DNA of 64,000 bases from contig NZ_JANQLX010000003.1 of the NCBI RefSeq assembly GCF_028280385.1, forward strand, positions 434,001 through 498,000, in the 5' to 3' direction. A program made the position numbers and the translations under genes. Below the pieces are notes generated by a model. That model searched no databases. It was given only the letters and a program-made list of their open reading frames with translations, and had not been told where the DNA came from. Shown here in pieces: positions 1 through 7,877 of the stretch (position 1 is the first letter of the stretch; the number at the start of each line of letters is the position of its first letter). The DNA comes from Allomuricauda sp. Its GTDB lineage: Bacteria; Bacteroidota; Bacteroidia; Flavobacteriales; Flavobacteriaceae.

Positions 1-26
1 AAGATCTTGCAAAAGGATAAGAATAA

Positions 27-1490
27 ATGAAATTGAGCAAGATGGCCATGAGAAATAACAGGAGAAAGAACGCATACTTGGCTCTAATATGTTTTGTAGC
101 CTCTTTGGGAGGTATCCTTTTTGGTTTTGATACTGCCGTGATTTCAGGAACAGTTTCTTTAGTAGAGACTCAGTTTGCCCTTGACAAAATCAATGTGGGT
201 TGGTTTGGCAGTTCAGCACTTTTGGGAGCTATTATTGGTTCCCTTTTTGCTGGGGTGCTTAGTGACAAATATGGCAGACGTCCTATTCTGATTCTTTCTG
301 CAATTCTATTTTTCTTGTCGGCGCTGGGATCCACTATTCCGCCATCCTTTGAGGTCCTGATACCCGCTCGAATTCTCGGGGGGATAGGTATTGGAATAGC
401 GTCCGTAGTTGCGCCATTATTTATTTCAGAATTTGCACCGGCGAACTTAAGAGGGCGCCTTGTCGCCTTATACCAACTATCTCTTGTCATTGGGATTCTC
501 TTGGCGTACTATTCCAATTGGTGGTTATTGGGATTCTCCCAGGCAAATAAAACATTCTTTGAGAATACAGAATTACTGTATCAAATTATGATATCAGAGG
601 TGTGGAGAGCGATGTTCGGTATGGAAATGATTCCAGCTGCTTTGTTCTTTTTTTTACTATTGATAGTCCCTGAAAGCCCCCGCTGGCTGGTTATGGACGC
701 AAAGGAAGATAAGGCGCTTAGAATACTTGAAAAAATACAAGGAAAGTTTGCTGCTGTGAAAGAGATAGAAAACATACAATATGTACTAAGCAAAAAGAAG
801 GGGACATTAAAAGAGCTTTTAAAACCAGGATTTAGGATTGCATTGATAGCTGGATTGGGTCTTTCCATTTTTGGTCAGTTTACAGGGGTAAATATCATAG
901 TGTATTATGGTCCTGATATTCTAGGTAATGCAGGTTTTAATTTCGACAATTCCCTGAAATTTCAGGCGGCCATTGGGGTCATCAATCTTATTTTCACCAT
1001 CCTGGCCATCTGGAAGATCGATAGTTGGGGTCGACGTCCCCTGTTGATCGGAGGAATGGCTTCGGTATGTTTGTCCTTGCTGATCGTTGCAGCGTTGTTT
1101 TCCAAACCCGAAGCCAATGGAATATTGATAGTGATCATGTTATGTGTGTACATGGCTAGCTTATCGTTTTCCATCAATGCAGTTATCTGGGTGCTGTTGG
1201 GGGAGATTTATCCTACCAGAATAAGAGGTAGGGCCATGTCGATTGCCACTTTTGCCAACTGGGGAACCAACTTCACAACCGCTTTTTTCTTTCCCTGGTT
1301 TGTTTCACAAATAGGAATGGGGGCCGGCTTTTTGGTCTTTGCGGGATTCTGCTTTATAGCCACCATTTTCTTTTACAAAACCATTCCCGAAACAAAAGGA
1401 AAGACACTCGAAGAAATTGAACAATATTGGACCAGATCAAAAAAGATTAAAAAGCAGGAAATAATCAATCTTAAAAATCGAAAATTTTGA
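27..1490 (+). CDS. MFS sugar porter (sugar/H+ symporter family)
   Basis: A 487-residue inner-membrane transporter of the sugar porter branch of the major facilitator superfamily, probably importing a monosaccharide with protons. Visible family marks are the GGxLFGFDTAVISG segment of helix 1 (about residues 28-41), the DKYGRR loop after helix 2, the PESPRWL motif at the end of helix 6, a second GRRPLL loop in the C-terminal half, and PETKGKTLEEIE after helix 12. Length and about 12 hydrophobic segments fit the family. Its stop overlaps the TTG that opens the following dehydrogenase remnant by four bases (TTGA), so the two were once an operon. The substrate cannot be read from sequence; the neighbouring amino-sugar genes make a hexose or amino sugar plausible. 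Confidence 0.93.
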   Translation: MKLSKMAMRNNRRKNAYLALICFVASLGGILFGFDTAVISGTVSLVETQFALDKINVGWFGSSALLGAIIGSLFAGVLSDKYGRRPILILSAILFFLSALGSTIPPSFEVLIPARILGGIGIGIASVVAPLFISEFAPANLRGRLVALYQLSLVIGILLAYYSNWWLLGFSQANKTFFENTELLYQIMISEVWRAMFGMEMIPAALFFFLLLIVPESPRWLVMDAKEDKALRILEKIQGKFAAVKEIENIQYVLSKKKGTLKELLKPGFRIALIAGLGLSIFGQFTGVNIIVYYGPDILGNAGFNFDNSLKFQAAIGVINLIFTILAIWKIDSWGRRPLLIGGMASVCLSLLIVAALFSKPEANGILIVIMLCVYMASLSFSINAVIWVLLGEIYPTRIRGRAMSIATFANWGTNFTTAFFFPWFVSQIGMGAGFLVFAGFCFIATIFFYKTIPETKGKTLEEIEQYWTRSKKIKKQEIINLKNRKF

Positions 1491-1788
1491 AAATTAATCT
1501 GGAAAACAAAAATGTGCTCATCACCGCAACTGGTGTTACCAGCGAAGGCTCTGGTACTTGCGAAGCTTTATCAGCGTGTGGTACTAACCAAATCATCAAC
1601 GATTTGAACCACAGAAAAGTAAACGAAGCCGTTGTGAAGTATCGCAACGCCATATCGGTAATTGGTGATGTAAGTGATAAGAAAGACGGGGAAATAAAGT
1701 TTTATGAGATCAGTAAAAACATAGAGTGCTTTATGGACCTGTGAACAACACGGGTATAGACTTGGCCGAAAAGCTTCCAATGAATTAA
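1487..1788 (+). pseudogene. Frameshifted remnant of a short-chain dehydrogenase/reductase
   Basis: The first 85 codons from the TTG at 1487 read like the N-terminal Rossmann half of an SDR enzyme (NVLITATG in place of the usual glycine-rich NVLITGA, an IINDLN segment, then VIGDVSD) and stop at 1742-1744. In the frame one base earlier, from 1738, the reading continues as PVNNTGIDLAEKLP, which matches the conserved SDR NNAGI strand, and stops at 1786-1788. The glycine motif is degraded and the catalytic YxxxK half is missing. This is therefore a decayed and truncated gene, originally translationally coupled to the sugar porter. It may have been a sugar or sugar-acid dehydrogenase, but its substrate cannot be known. 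Confidence 0.75.
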
Positions 1789-1790
1789 GG

Positions 1791-2038
1791 AGACAGAGTT
1801 TTAACCCCTTTTGGATTGCTAGTCGTCTTAAAAGCATAAACCACCGGAATTGTCACTAAAGTGAAACTAAATAGCCATTGTAAAACCAAAAAAGAAAAAC
1901 CAATGTTGAAATTGTTGAGTCAGTTCGACTGTTAGTTAGTTTAGTTTGAGTCAGGGGCAGCCAGACTGCCCCTGTTTTAAGATTTCCTGAGGCGGAAAAA
2001 AGTGCTGATCGAACATCCTTTTTGTTTCAGGTGTCGGA
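1791..2038 (+). repeat. Long intergenic repeat, copy A
   Basis: This gene-free stretch aligns by eye, in the same order and orientation, with 16506-16746. Shared blocks include TTAACCCC, AGTCGTCTTA, ATAAACCAC, AAGTGAAAC, CCATT, GTTTAGTT, GAGTCAG and TTTAAGATTTCC. The first two blocks are exactly 20 bases apart, start to start, in both copies, and also in the leader of the anti-sigma gene at 2897-2926. Copy A additionally carries a strong hairpin at 1952-1974. The rest of the gap up to 2242 is AT-rich and I see no gene in it. Confidence 0.7.
1952..1978 (+). terminator. Rho-independent terminator inside repeat copy A
   Basis: A perfect 9-bp stem, CAGGGGCAG at 1952-1960 and CTGCCCCTG at 1966-1974, encloses a 5-base loop and is followed by TTTT. 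It lies downstream of the sugar porter and SDR remnant and would end that transcript. The corresponding stem in copy B is eroded. Confidence 0.75.
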
Positions 2039-2242
2039 CTTGGTCTTAATAGCGAATTAAGTGTTTTTCTTACATATCAAATAAGAATAATTGATATCGT
2101 GTAAGTAATTGATTTACAAATATATACGCTTCAATGGCTATACGTTTCAAAAGGTAATTTTTTATAAGTTTGATGGGAACAATTTCCCTAACCTCTGAAA
2201 CAGAATAACACATATAAGCTCACCTCAAAGGAATACAAAGCG

Positions 2243-2746
2243 TTGTTTGATACGCTTTATGTATCGCTTTGTTTGTTCTCCAATCGCTATGTTGGAGACT
2301 TGGAACTTGCCAAGGATGTGGTTCAGGATGTGTTTATAAAGGTGTGGGATCAAAAAATTGAATTCAAAGGCCAAAGCGTCATCAGATCATACTTATATAC
2401 GGCGGTCAAAAATAGGTCTTTGGATGTCCTGAAAAGCCGATATCATAAATTGAAAAGTGATTTAACCGTGGAAGAGATACAGAGCATGGAAACTGATTCC
2501 TTTTTTAGTCGGGAGGTTCTTATCGAAGAAACTTCAAGACTTGTGGATGCAGCCGTGAATACCCTTCCTTCCCGGTGCAAGGAGATAATAAAGTTGAGCT
2601 TACTGGGGTACAAGAATGAGGAAATTTCCCAAGAGCTAACGATAACGCTAAATACGGTAAAGGCTCAAAAGAAAATAGCCTATCGCAAACTTCGTTCGCT
2701 TCTAAAGGAGCATTTTGCTTTGATAGTACACATTTTTCTGACGTGA
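2243..2746 (+). CDS. ECF (FecI-like) RNA polymerase sigma-70 factor
   Basis: An extracytoplasmic-function sigma factor of the Bacteroidota FecI-like class, expected to direct transcription of the adjacent SusC/SusD genes when released by the anti-sigma factor. Region 2 is seen as ELAKDVVQDVFIKVWD with the following IRSYLYTAVKNRSLD; region 4 as LPSRCKEIIKLSLLGYKNEEISQELTI, a helix-turn-helix, then NTVKAQ. The C-terminal hydrophobic tail is usual for this group. The start is doubtful: no ATG occurs in frame between the upstream stop at 2189 and region 2, so only TTG 2243 (or another non-ATG codon) is available. Homology seems to extend a few codons upstream (SKEYKALFDTLY). The gene either uses a rare start or has lost it. 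Confidence 0.85.
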   Translation: MFDTLYVSLCLFSNRYVGDLELAKDVVQDVFIKVWDQKIEFKGQSVIRSYLYTAVKNRSLDVLKSRYHKLKSDLTVEEIQSMETDSFFSREVLIEETSRLVDAAVNTLPSRCKEIIKLSLLGYKNEEISQELTITLNTVKAQKKIAYRKLRSLLKEHFALIVHIFLT

Positions 2747-2896
2747 AATCCACCTGTTCGGTAATGAAATTCCACAACGGAAGTATCTCAAAATGTTACA
2801 GTTTCAAGGTGACTTTCCTAAAAGCGGGCATTTAGAGTAAGCCAAGGTTCAATTTTAGCCGTTTGAGTATCGCAAATAAAAAAAGATGACAAAACA

Positions 2897-2926
2897 TTAA
2901 CCCCATTTTTAAGTTCAGTCGTCTTA
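2897..2926 (+). promoter_or_regulatory. Conserved leader motif TTAACCCC-N12-AGTCGTCTTA before the anti-sigma gene
   Basis: TTAACCCC at 2897 and AGTCGTCTTA at 2917 sit in the untranslated stretch between the sigma and anti-sigma genes, 28 bases before the FecR start codon. The same two blocks with the same 20-base offset occur at 1801/1821 and 16518/16538. From memory, similar sequences precede FecR genes in other flavobacteria, which would mark the other two copies as copies or relics of such a junction. Whether it acts as DNA or RNA cannot be told here. Confidence 0.5.
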
Positions 2927-2954
2927 GAATAGAATATTACAACAGATTTATTCG

Positions 2955-4148
2955 ATGCCAAGAGATTTAAGCAAAATAATGCAGTTGGCCAAAAGGCTGG
3001 CAAGTAGAATCGTAAAGGGAGAAAAGATTGATGAAATTGACACTTCGGATGTGTTGAATCCAGAAGAAAAGTCTTATGTGGTGGAAAAACTGACAAATCC
3101 TGATGAATGGTTAAAAAGAAACAGTCTTAACAAGAAAGTTAATGCTGATAAAACCAACGAGTGGCGTAAGCTAAAGAAGCACACCGAACCGCAAGGCAAA
3201 CTTCGCTATTTAAGTATTATTGGTAGGGTTGCAGCAATATTTGTGGGAGTTATTGGAATAGCGTACTTCTATTTCAACGGAAATCCTTTCGGTGAGCAAC
3301 CACAATTGGACATTAAGAAAGAATCGATTGTTTTAGAACTAGAGAAAGGTGCTTTTGAAGAATTGTCAGAAACTGAACAAAAACAAGTCCTAGATAGCAA
3401 AGGAAGAGTAGTAGGTGTTCAAGAGGCCAATGTTTTAAACTATTTCACTCCTGAAGAATCAACTGATGAAACTGAAAAAAGGGAGGAAGCTTTGGTCTAC
3501 CACGAGTTGACGGTTCCCTACGGTAAAACATTCCAAGTTGTCCTTTCCGATGGAACCAGGGTCCATCTTAATGCGGGATCTTCGTTGAGATATCCCATAA
3601 AATTCCTAAAAGGAAAAAAAAGGAAAGTATTCTTGCAAGGAGAGGCATTCTTTAATGTTGCCAAAGATGAGGACCATCCTTTTATCGCTAATGCCGAGGC
3701 TTTAAACATCCGAGTATTGGGTACTCAGTTTGTGATAACATCTTATCCTGAAGATCCTCGTATCAATACAGTTTTGGTTGAAGGTTCAGTAGGAATATTC
3801 AAAAACGGCAAGGAATTCAGTGAGGAACACCATACAAAGCTCGAGCCAGGATTCAAGGCCGCTTGGAACAAAACCGATGATGATATTTCCATTGAAAGAG
3901 TAAATGTAGATATCTATACTGCATGGATTGATGGGCGAATTGTTTTGAGCAAAATGCCCTTTAATGATATTCTGAAAAAGCTGGAAAGGAAATATGATGT
4001 TTCCATTGAAAACAACAATAAACTGCTGGGAGAGGAAATTTTTACGGCAAGTTTCGATGTGGAAACCATTGAGCAGGTGCTGACCTCATTCAGCAAAAAT
4101 TATCCCTTTGAATTTAGTGTTGAAAACAATCGGATAATCATTCATTAA
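2955..4148 (+). CDS. FecR-family anti-sigma factor
   Basis: A 397-residue inner-membrane signal relay protein that would hold the upstream ECF sigma factor inactive until the TonB-dependent receptor signals substrate. A cytoplasmic N-terminal segment of about 80 residues is followed by one transmembrane helix (about residues 89-107) and a periplasmic FecR domain. The FecR marks are VPYGKTFQVVLSDGTRVHLNAGS, FLQGEAFFNVAKDEDHPF, VLGTQF and VLVEGSVGIF. The C-terminal DUF4974-type region (MPFNDILKKLERKYDVSI onwards) ends in IIIH. Order sigma, anti-sigma, SusC with STN domain is the classic trans-envelope signalling arrangement. Confidence 0.93.
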   Translation: MPRDLSKIMQLAKRLASRIVKGEKIDEIDTSDVLNPEEKSYVVEKLTNPDEWLKRNSLNKKVNADKTNEWRKLKKHTEPQGKLRYLSIIGRVAAIFVGVIGIAYFYFNGNPFGEQPQLDIKKESIVLELEKGAFEELSETEQKQVLDSKGRVVGVQEANVLNYFTPEESTDETEKREEALVYHELTVPYGKTFQVVLSDGTRVHLNAGSSLRYPIKFLKGKKRKVFLQGEAFFNVAKDEDHPFIANAEALNIRVLGTQFVITSYPEDPRINTVLVEGSVGIFKNGKEFSEEHHTKLEPGFKAAWNKTDDDISIERVNVDIYTAWIDGRIVLSKMPFNDILKKLERKYDVSIENNNKLLGEEIFTASFDVETIEQVLTSFSKNYPFEFSVENNRIIIH

Positions 4149-4195
4149 CCATAAACAATCTTAAAGTATGAAGTAACACTATTCACACTTATAAA

Positions 4196-4227
4196 AAATC
4201 GGAAAATGCGGACACATCTCCCGATTT
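4196..4227. other. Imperfect inverted repeat between anti-sigma and susC genes
   Basis: AAATCGG (4196-4202) and CCGATTT (4221-4227) are perfect complements around an 18-base loop, with further partial pairing outside (CTTAT ... ATAAG). No long T-run follows, so it is a weak terminator or an attenuating structure in the 132-base gap ahead of susC. The gap offers no other clear signal. Confidence 0.35.
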
Positions 4228-4280
4228 ATAAAATAAGTGATTTAAACATTCTGTCAAACCACTAAACCTAGAACAAAGAT

Positions 4281-7200
4281 ATGAAAAACAGCAAAAGGTT
4301 AAAGGGGCTGACCCCTTTACATCTAAAGTTTGACCTGAAAATGAAACTTTCCATTTACCTTTTTATAATAACACTATTTCAGGTTCAGGCAAATTCCTAT
4401 TCTCAAAAGACCAGAATTAGCTTAGAACTCCACGATGTGGGAATAGAGAGGGTCCTTCAGGAAATAGAATCACTTTCAGAGTTTAAGTTCCTGTACAACC
4501 ATAATGAAGTCGATTACCAACAACAAGTTTCCGTAAGTTTTAAAAGGGAACGTATTTCCAAAATTTTGAATGAGCTATTTTCGGAAATACCTATTACCTA
4601 TGAAATTTGGGGAAAGCAAATTATACTGAAGCGGGAATCGCCAAAATCCCATCAGGGCTTTTCAAATGAACCAAAAAAGAAAGCTGTCCCCCAGCAGTCT
4701 ATATCAGGAAAGGTAACCGATAGGCAAGGTAACCCTTTGGCCGGTGCGACTGTTCTAATAAAAGGAACCACAAATGGCGTAATGACGGATTTTGACGGTA
4801 ACTTTGAAATACTTGTTTCATCTTCAGAAGCTACATTGGTCTTTTCCTACGTTGGCTATGAATCCCAAGAAATTGTTATTGGTAATGATGCTACAATAGA
4901 TGTAACACTGCTTCCAAGCTTGGAAGCCTTGGAAGAAGTGGTAGTGGTAGGCTTTGGAACACAAAAGAAAGTCAATCTATCGGGATCTGTTGATGTTGTG
5001 GATATGGAGATATTGGAAGATCGTCCTATAGCCAATGTATCGCAGGGGCTGCAGGGCACGATTGCCAATCTTAATATTACCTTCGCCAATGGCGCGCCTG
5101 GTGGTACGGCCGATATAAATATACGGGGGTTCACATCCTTAAATGGAGGTAGCCCTTTGATTTTGATAGATGGAATCCCGTCATCTTCAGCTGACCTTAC
5201 TAGGCTGAACCCGAATGATATTGCATCTATTTCGGTGTTAAAGGATGCCTCTTCCGCGGCCATTTATGGGGCAAGGGCGGCATTTGGTGTAGTACTGGTC
5301 ACTACCAAGGAAGGAGGAAAAAGTCAGATAACCTATTCCAACGCATTTATTTGGGGAAAACCCACGATTACACCGAACCCTGTTACTGATCCTTATATCT
5401 TTTCACGATTGCTCGATTTGTCGACAAGCAATACGCCATGGAACTTTGTAACGTTTAACGATGATACTTATGCTTGGGCCAGAGAACGTTCAGAAGACCC
5501 TACCGTACCCAATGTTAGGGTAGATCCCTTAAACCCGGACAGGTGGCAATATATGGGAAGCACCAACTGGAACGAATATTTCTTTAATAAATCTGCTTTT
5601 TCACAAAACCACAATGTGGCCATAAGTGGCAAAAGGGATTTTAAAACTGCGGAAGATGGCCTTAGCGAGGGAGGTGTAAGTTATTATTTATCGGGAAACC
5701 ACACAGTAGAAAATGGACTGAATCGATTGGCGGAAGACAAATGGGTGCGTGATGCTATTCGAAGCAAGGTAAAAATAACCCCGAATGACTGGATGGATTT
5801 TGAGAACAATACTTTTCTAACCTTTACGGAGAGAAACCTTCCGACATATGGCATTACCAATGTGTTCAACCTTAGACCTACGGATGTTGTCAAGAATCCG
5901 GACGGTACCTGGGCAAATACCGATGCGGGGCGCGCCGCTGCAAGAATGCTGGACGGGGGCAAATCCGAGGTAGTGCATACTGGTATCCAGACTACCAATA
6001 AATTAAACGTATACCTATTTGACAAAGCTCTCACCCTTACAGGTGAATATACCTATAAAAAAGATGCAAATAGAAGGCATTGGAATGGCACGAAATATAA
6101 AATAGGTTTTGGTCCCAACGATGTAAGGGAACAGGTAAATGAAGATTACGCTTTCGAAGCGCTTAGCGAAAATAAGTATAGTGTATTGAATATTTATGGC
6201 ACATATGCCAAAGAATTTGGGAAGCATAATTTTACAGCTTTGGCAGGTTATAACAAGGAAATAAACGAGTCCGAGTTCTTTTCTGCAAATAGGGATGATC
6301 TTATATCATCCGACCTTCCCAACATTGCCTTGGCCACTGGTGAACAAACCGTCCAATGGGGTTTTTCAGATTGGGCGTTGAACGGTATTTTCGGAAGATT
6401 GAACTATATCTATAATGATCGCTACATTTTAGAGTTGAATGGTCGCTATGATGGATCTTCCCGGTTTCCAAAAAATGACAGGTATGGTTTCTTTCCCTCA
6501 GTTTCGTTGGCCTGGATAGCCAGTGAAGATTTTGGGGAGTCGATCACGGGTGTCATGAACCATTTAAAGTTCAGGGCATCAAGAGGGTCTTTGGGGAACC
6601 AACTCGTTGACGATTATGGTTATATAAACTCATTGCCAACAGGACAATCAACATACCTGATAGATGGGGATTATCCTAAAGCGGTATTCGCTCCAGAGCT
6701 TGGTGTAGACCCAAACAATTATACATGGGAAAAAGTGGTGACGACCAATTTTGGGGTCGACCTTGGCTTTTTTGATAGTGCCCTTACCATTTCGTTCGAT
6801 AATTATGTAAGGAATACTATGGGGATGCTGGTACCAAGTCAAGAATTGCCCGGAGTTTTGGGTACAGATCCGCCAAGCCAGAATTCAGCAGATTTAAGCA
6901 CCAAAGGATGGGAATTTACCCTAGGGTACAAACATAATTCCCACATTGGGGGAAGCCCTTTTGAACTAGGGGCCTCATTCATATTGTCGGATAATGAGAC
7001 CACAATTACCAGATATGAAAATGATGGCCAGTTATTTTCACAATGGAGAGAAGGCGCAAAGGTTGGCGAAATATGGGGACTTGAAAGCGATGGCTTATTT
7101 GCGAACCAGGAAGAAATAGACAACCTGGATCAAACTGCACTTATTCCTTGGGGAGCCTTAACCATTGTACCTGGATGGCCCAAATACGTAGATCAAGATG

Positions 7201-7850
7201 GTGATGGTAAAATTTTATTGGGGAATTCTGCAAACGACCCCAAAGACCTAAAGCTGATCGGGAACGGAACTCCCAGATATCAAGTAGGGTTCAACCTAAA
7301 TCTTGCTTGGAAAGGATTTGATTTAAGTGGATTTATACAGGGCATTGGAAAAAGAGACTATTATCCTTTACGTTATCTTTTTTGGGGCCCCTACCAGCAA
7401 CCTTATGCAAATACGTACCCGCATCTGTTTGATTTTTATAGAGCTGAGGGAGACAGTGATGCCTTGCTGGAACAACATTCCCAATCATATATTGATGCTG
7501 GGTTGGCAGATGCCAATACTGATTCCGAATATCCGGTGTTGCAAAGTTGGTTGGCGGACGCCAACTATCGGGATGGTAATGGAAACCCTGCTGGACTTGC
7601 CATTCCACAGACCAAATACATGCAAAGTGCAGCATATTTAAGACTGAAGAACATTACGTTGGGATATTCCCTGCCAAAAAATTGGCTGGAAAAAATGCAC
7701 ATCGATCAACTTCGTTTTTTTGTCACCGGAGAAAATATTTACGAATGGTCCTCAATCAAAAGATTTGTTGATCCAGAGGCCTTGGAAAACGCAGGGTTTT
7801 CGTATCCGTTCCATAGAAAACTATCGGCAGGAATGAACATTACTTTTTAA
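4281..7850 (+). CDS. SusC/RagA-family TonB-linked outer-membrane receptor with signalling (STN) domain
   Basis: A 1189-residue outer-membrane transporter that imports oligosaccharides or similar nutrients with its SusD partner, energised by TonB. Domains in order: signal sequence (about residues 21-40, SIYLFIITLFQVQANSYSQ), secretin/TonB N-terminal (STN) domain about 45-115, carboxypeptidase-regulatory-like beta-sandwich about 138-215 (SGKVTDRQGNPLAGATVLIKG), TonB box/plug from about 223 (VVVVGFGTQKK, then NIRGFTSLNGGSPLILIDG), and a barrel to the terminal NITF. The STN domain fits control through the adjacent FecR/sigma pair. SusD starts 28 bases after the stop. An internal ATG at 4341 would remove a 20-residue basic lead. 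A perfect hairpin lies at codons 7-13. Substrate is unknown; later genes point to amino sugars. Confidence 0.95.
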   Translation: MKNSKRLKGLTPLHLKFDLKMKLSIYLFIITLFQVQANSYSQKTRISLELHDVGIERVLQEIESLSEFKFLYNHNEVDYQQQVSVSFKRERISKILNELFSEIPITYEIWGKQIILKRESPKSHQGFSNEPKKKAVPQQSISGKVTDRQGNPLAGATVLIKGTTNGVMTDFDGNFEILVSSSEATLVFSYVGYESQEIVIGNDATIDVTLLPSLEALEEVVVVGFGTQKKVNLSGSVDVVDMEILEDRPIANVSQGLQGTIANLNITFANGAPGGTADINIRGFTSLNGGSPLILIDGIPSSSADLTRLNPNDIASISVLKDASSAAIYGARAAFGVVLVTTKEGGKSQITYSNAFIWGKPTITPNPVTDPYIFSRLLDLSTSNTPWNFVTFNDDTYAWARERSEDPTVPNVRVDPLNPDRWQYMGSTNWNEYFFNKSAFSQNHNVAISGKRDFKTAEDGLSEGGVSYYLSGNHTVENGLNRLAEDKWVRDAIRSKVKITPNDWMDFENNTFLTFTERNLPTYGITNVFNLRPTDVVKNPDGTWANTDAGRAAARMLDGGKSEVVHTGIQTTNKLNVYLFDKALTLTGEYTYKKDANRRHWNGTKYKIGFGPNDVREQVNEDYAFEALSENKYSVLNIYGTYAKEFGKHNFTALAGYNKEINESEFFSANRDDLISSDLPNIALATGEQTVQWGFSDWALNGIFGRLNYIYNDRYILELNGRYDGSSRFPKNDRYGFFPSVSLAWIASEDFGESITGVMNHLKFRASRGSLGNQLVDDYGYINSLPTGQSTYLIDGDYPKAVFAPELGVDPNNYTWEKVVTTNFGVDLGFFDSALTISFDNYVRNTMGMLVPSQELPGVLGTDPPSQNSADLSTKGWEFTLGYKHNSHIGGSPFELGASFILSDNETTITRYENDGQLFSQWREGAKVGEIWGLESDGLFANQEEIDNLDQTALIPWGALTIVPGWPKYVDQDGDGKILLGNSANDPKDLKLIGNGTPRYQVGFNLNLAWKGFDLSGFIQGIGKRDYYPLRYLFWGPYQQPYANTYPHLFDFYRAEGDSDALLEQHSQSYIDAGLADANTDSEYPVLQSWLADANYRDGNGNPAGLAIPQTKYMQSAAYLRLKNITLGYSLPKNWLEKMHIDQLRFFVTGENIYEWSSIKRFVDPEALENAGFSYPFHRKLSAGMNITF
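4301..4318 (+). promoter_or_regulatory. Perfect 7-bp hairpin at the start of the susC coding region
   Basis: AAAGGGG (4301-4307), CTGA loop, CCCCTTT (4312-4318) falls on codons 7-13 of susC, or in the leader if translation really begins at the ATG at 4341. A stem this strong near a start codon could limit translation. No protein requirement obviously explains it. Confidence 0.4.
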
Positions 7851-7877
7851 GAATAGGGCAATACAAAAAATAAAAAA

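Noticed and set aside
1-30. Possible end of an upstream gene overlapping the sugar porter start
   Set aside because: One frame runs from the window edge to a TGA that overlaps the ATG by four bases, but only nine codons are visible and another frame also has a stop, so no call is possible.
1571-1837. Minus-strand open frame of 88 codons over the SDR remnant
   Set aside because: The plus strand shows recognisable SDR motifs in two frames; the minus frame shows none.
4196-4227. Strong terminator between the anti-sigma and susC genes
   Set aside because: The loop is long and no T-run follows, so it is listed only as an inverted repeat.
7327-7641. Overlapping open frame of 104 codons inside susC
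   Set aside because: Out-of-frame shadow of the receptor barrel; no start context or family similarity.
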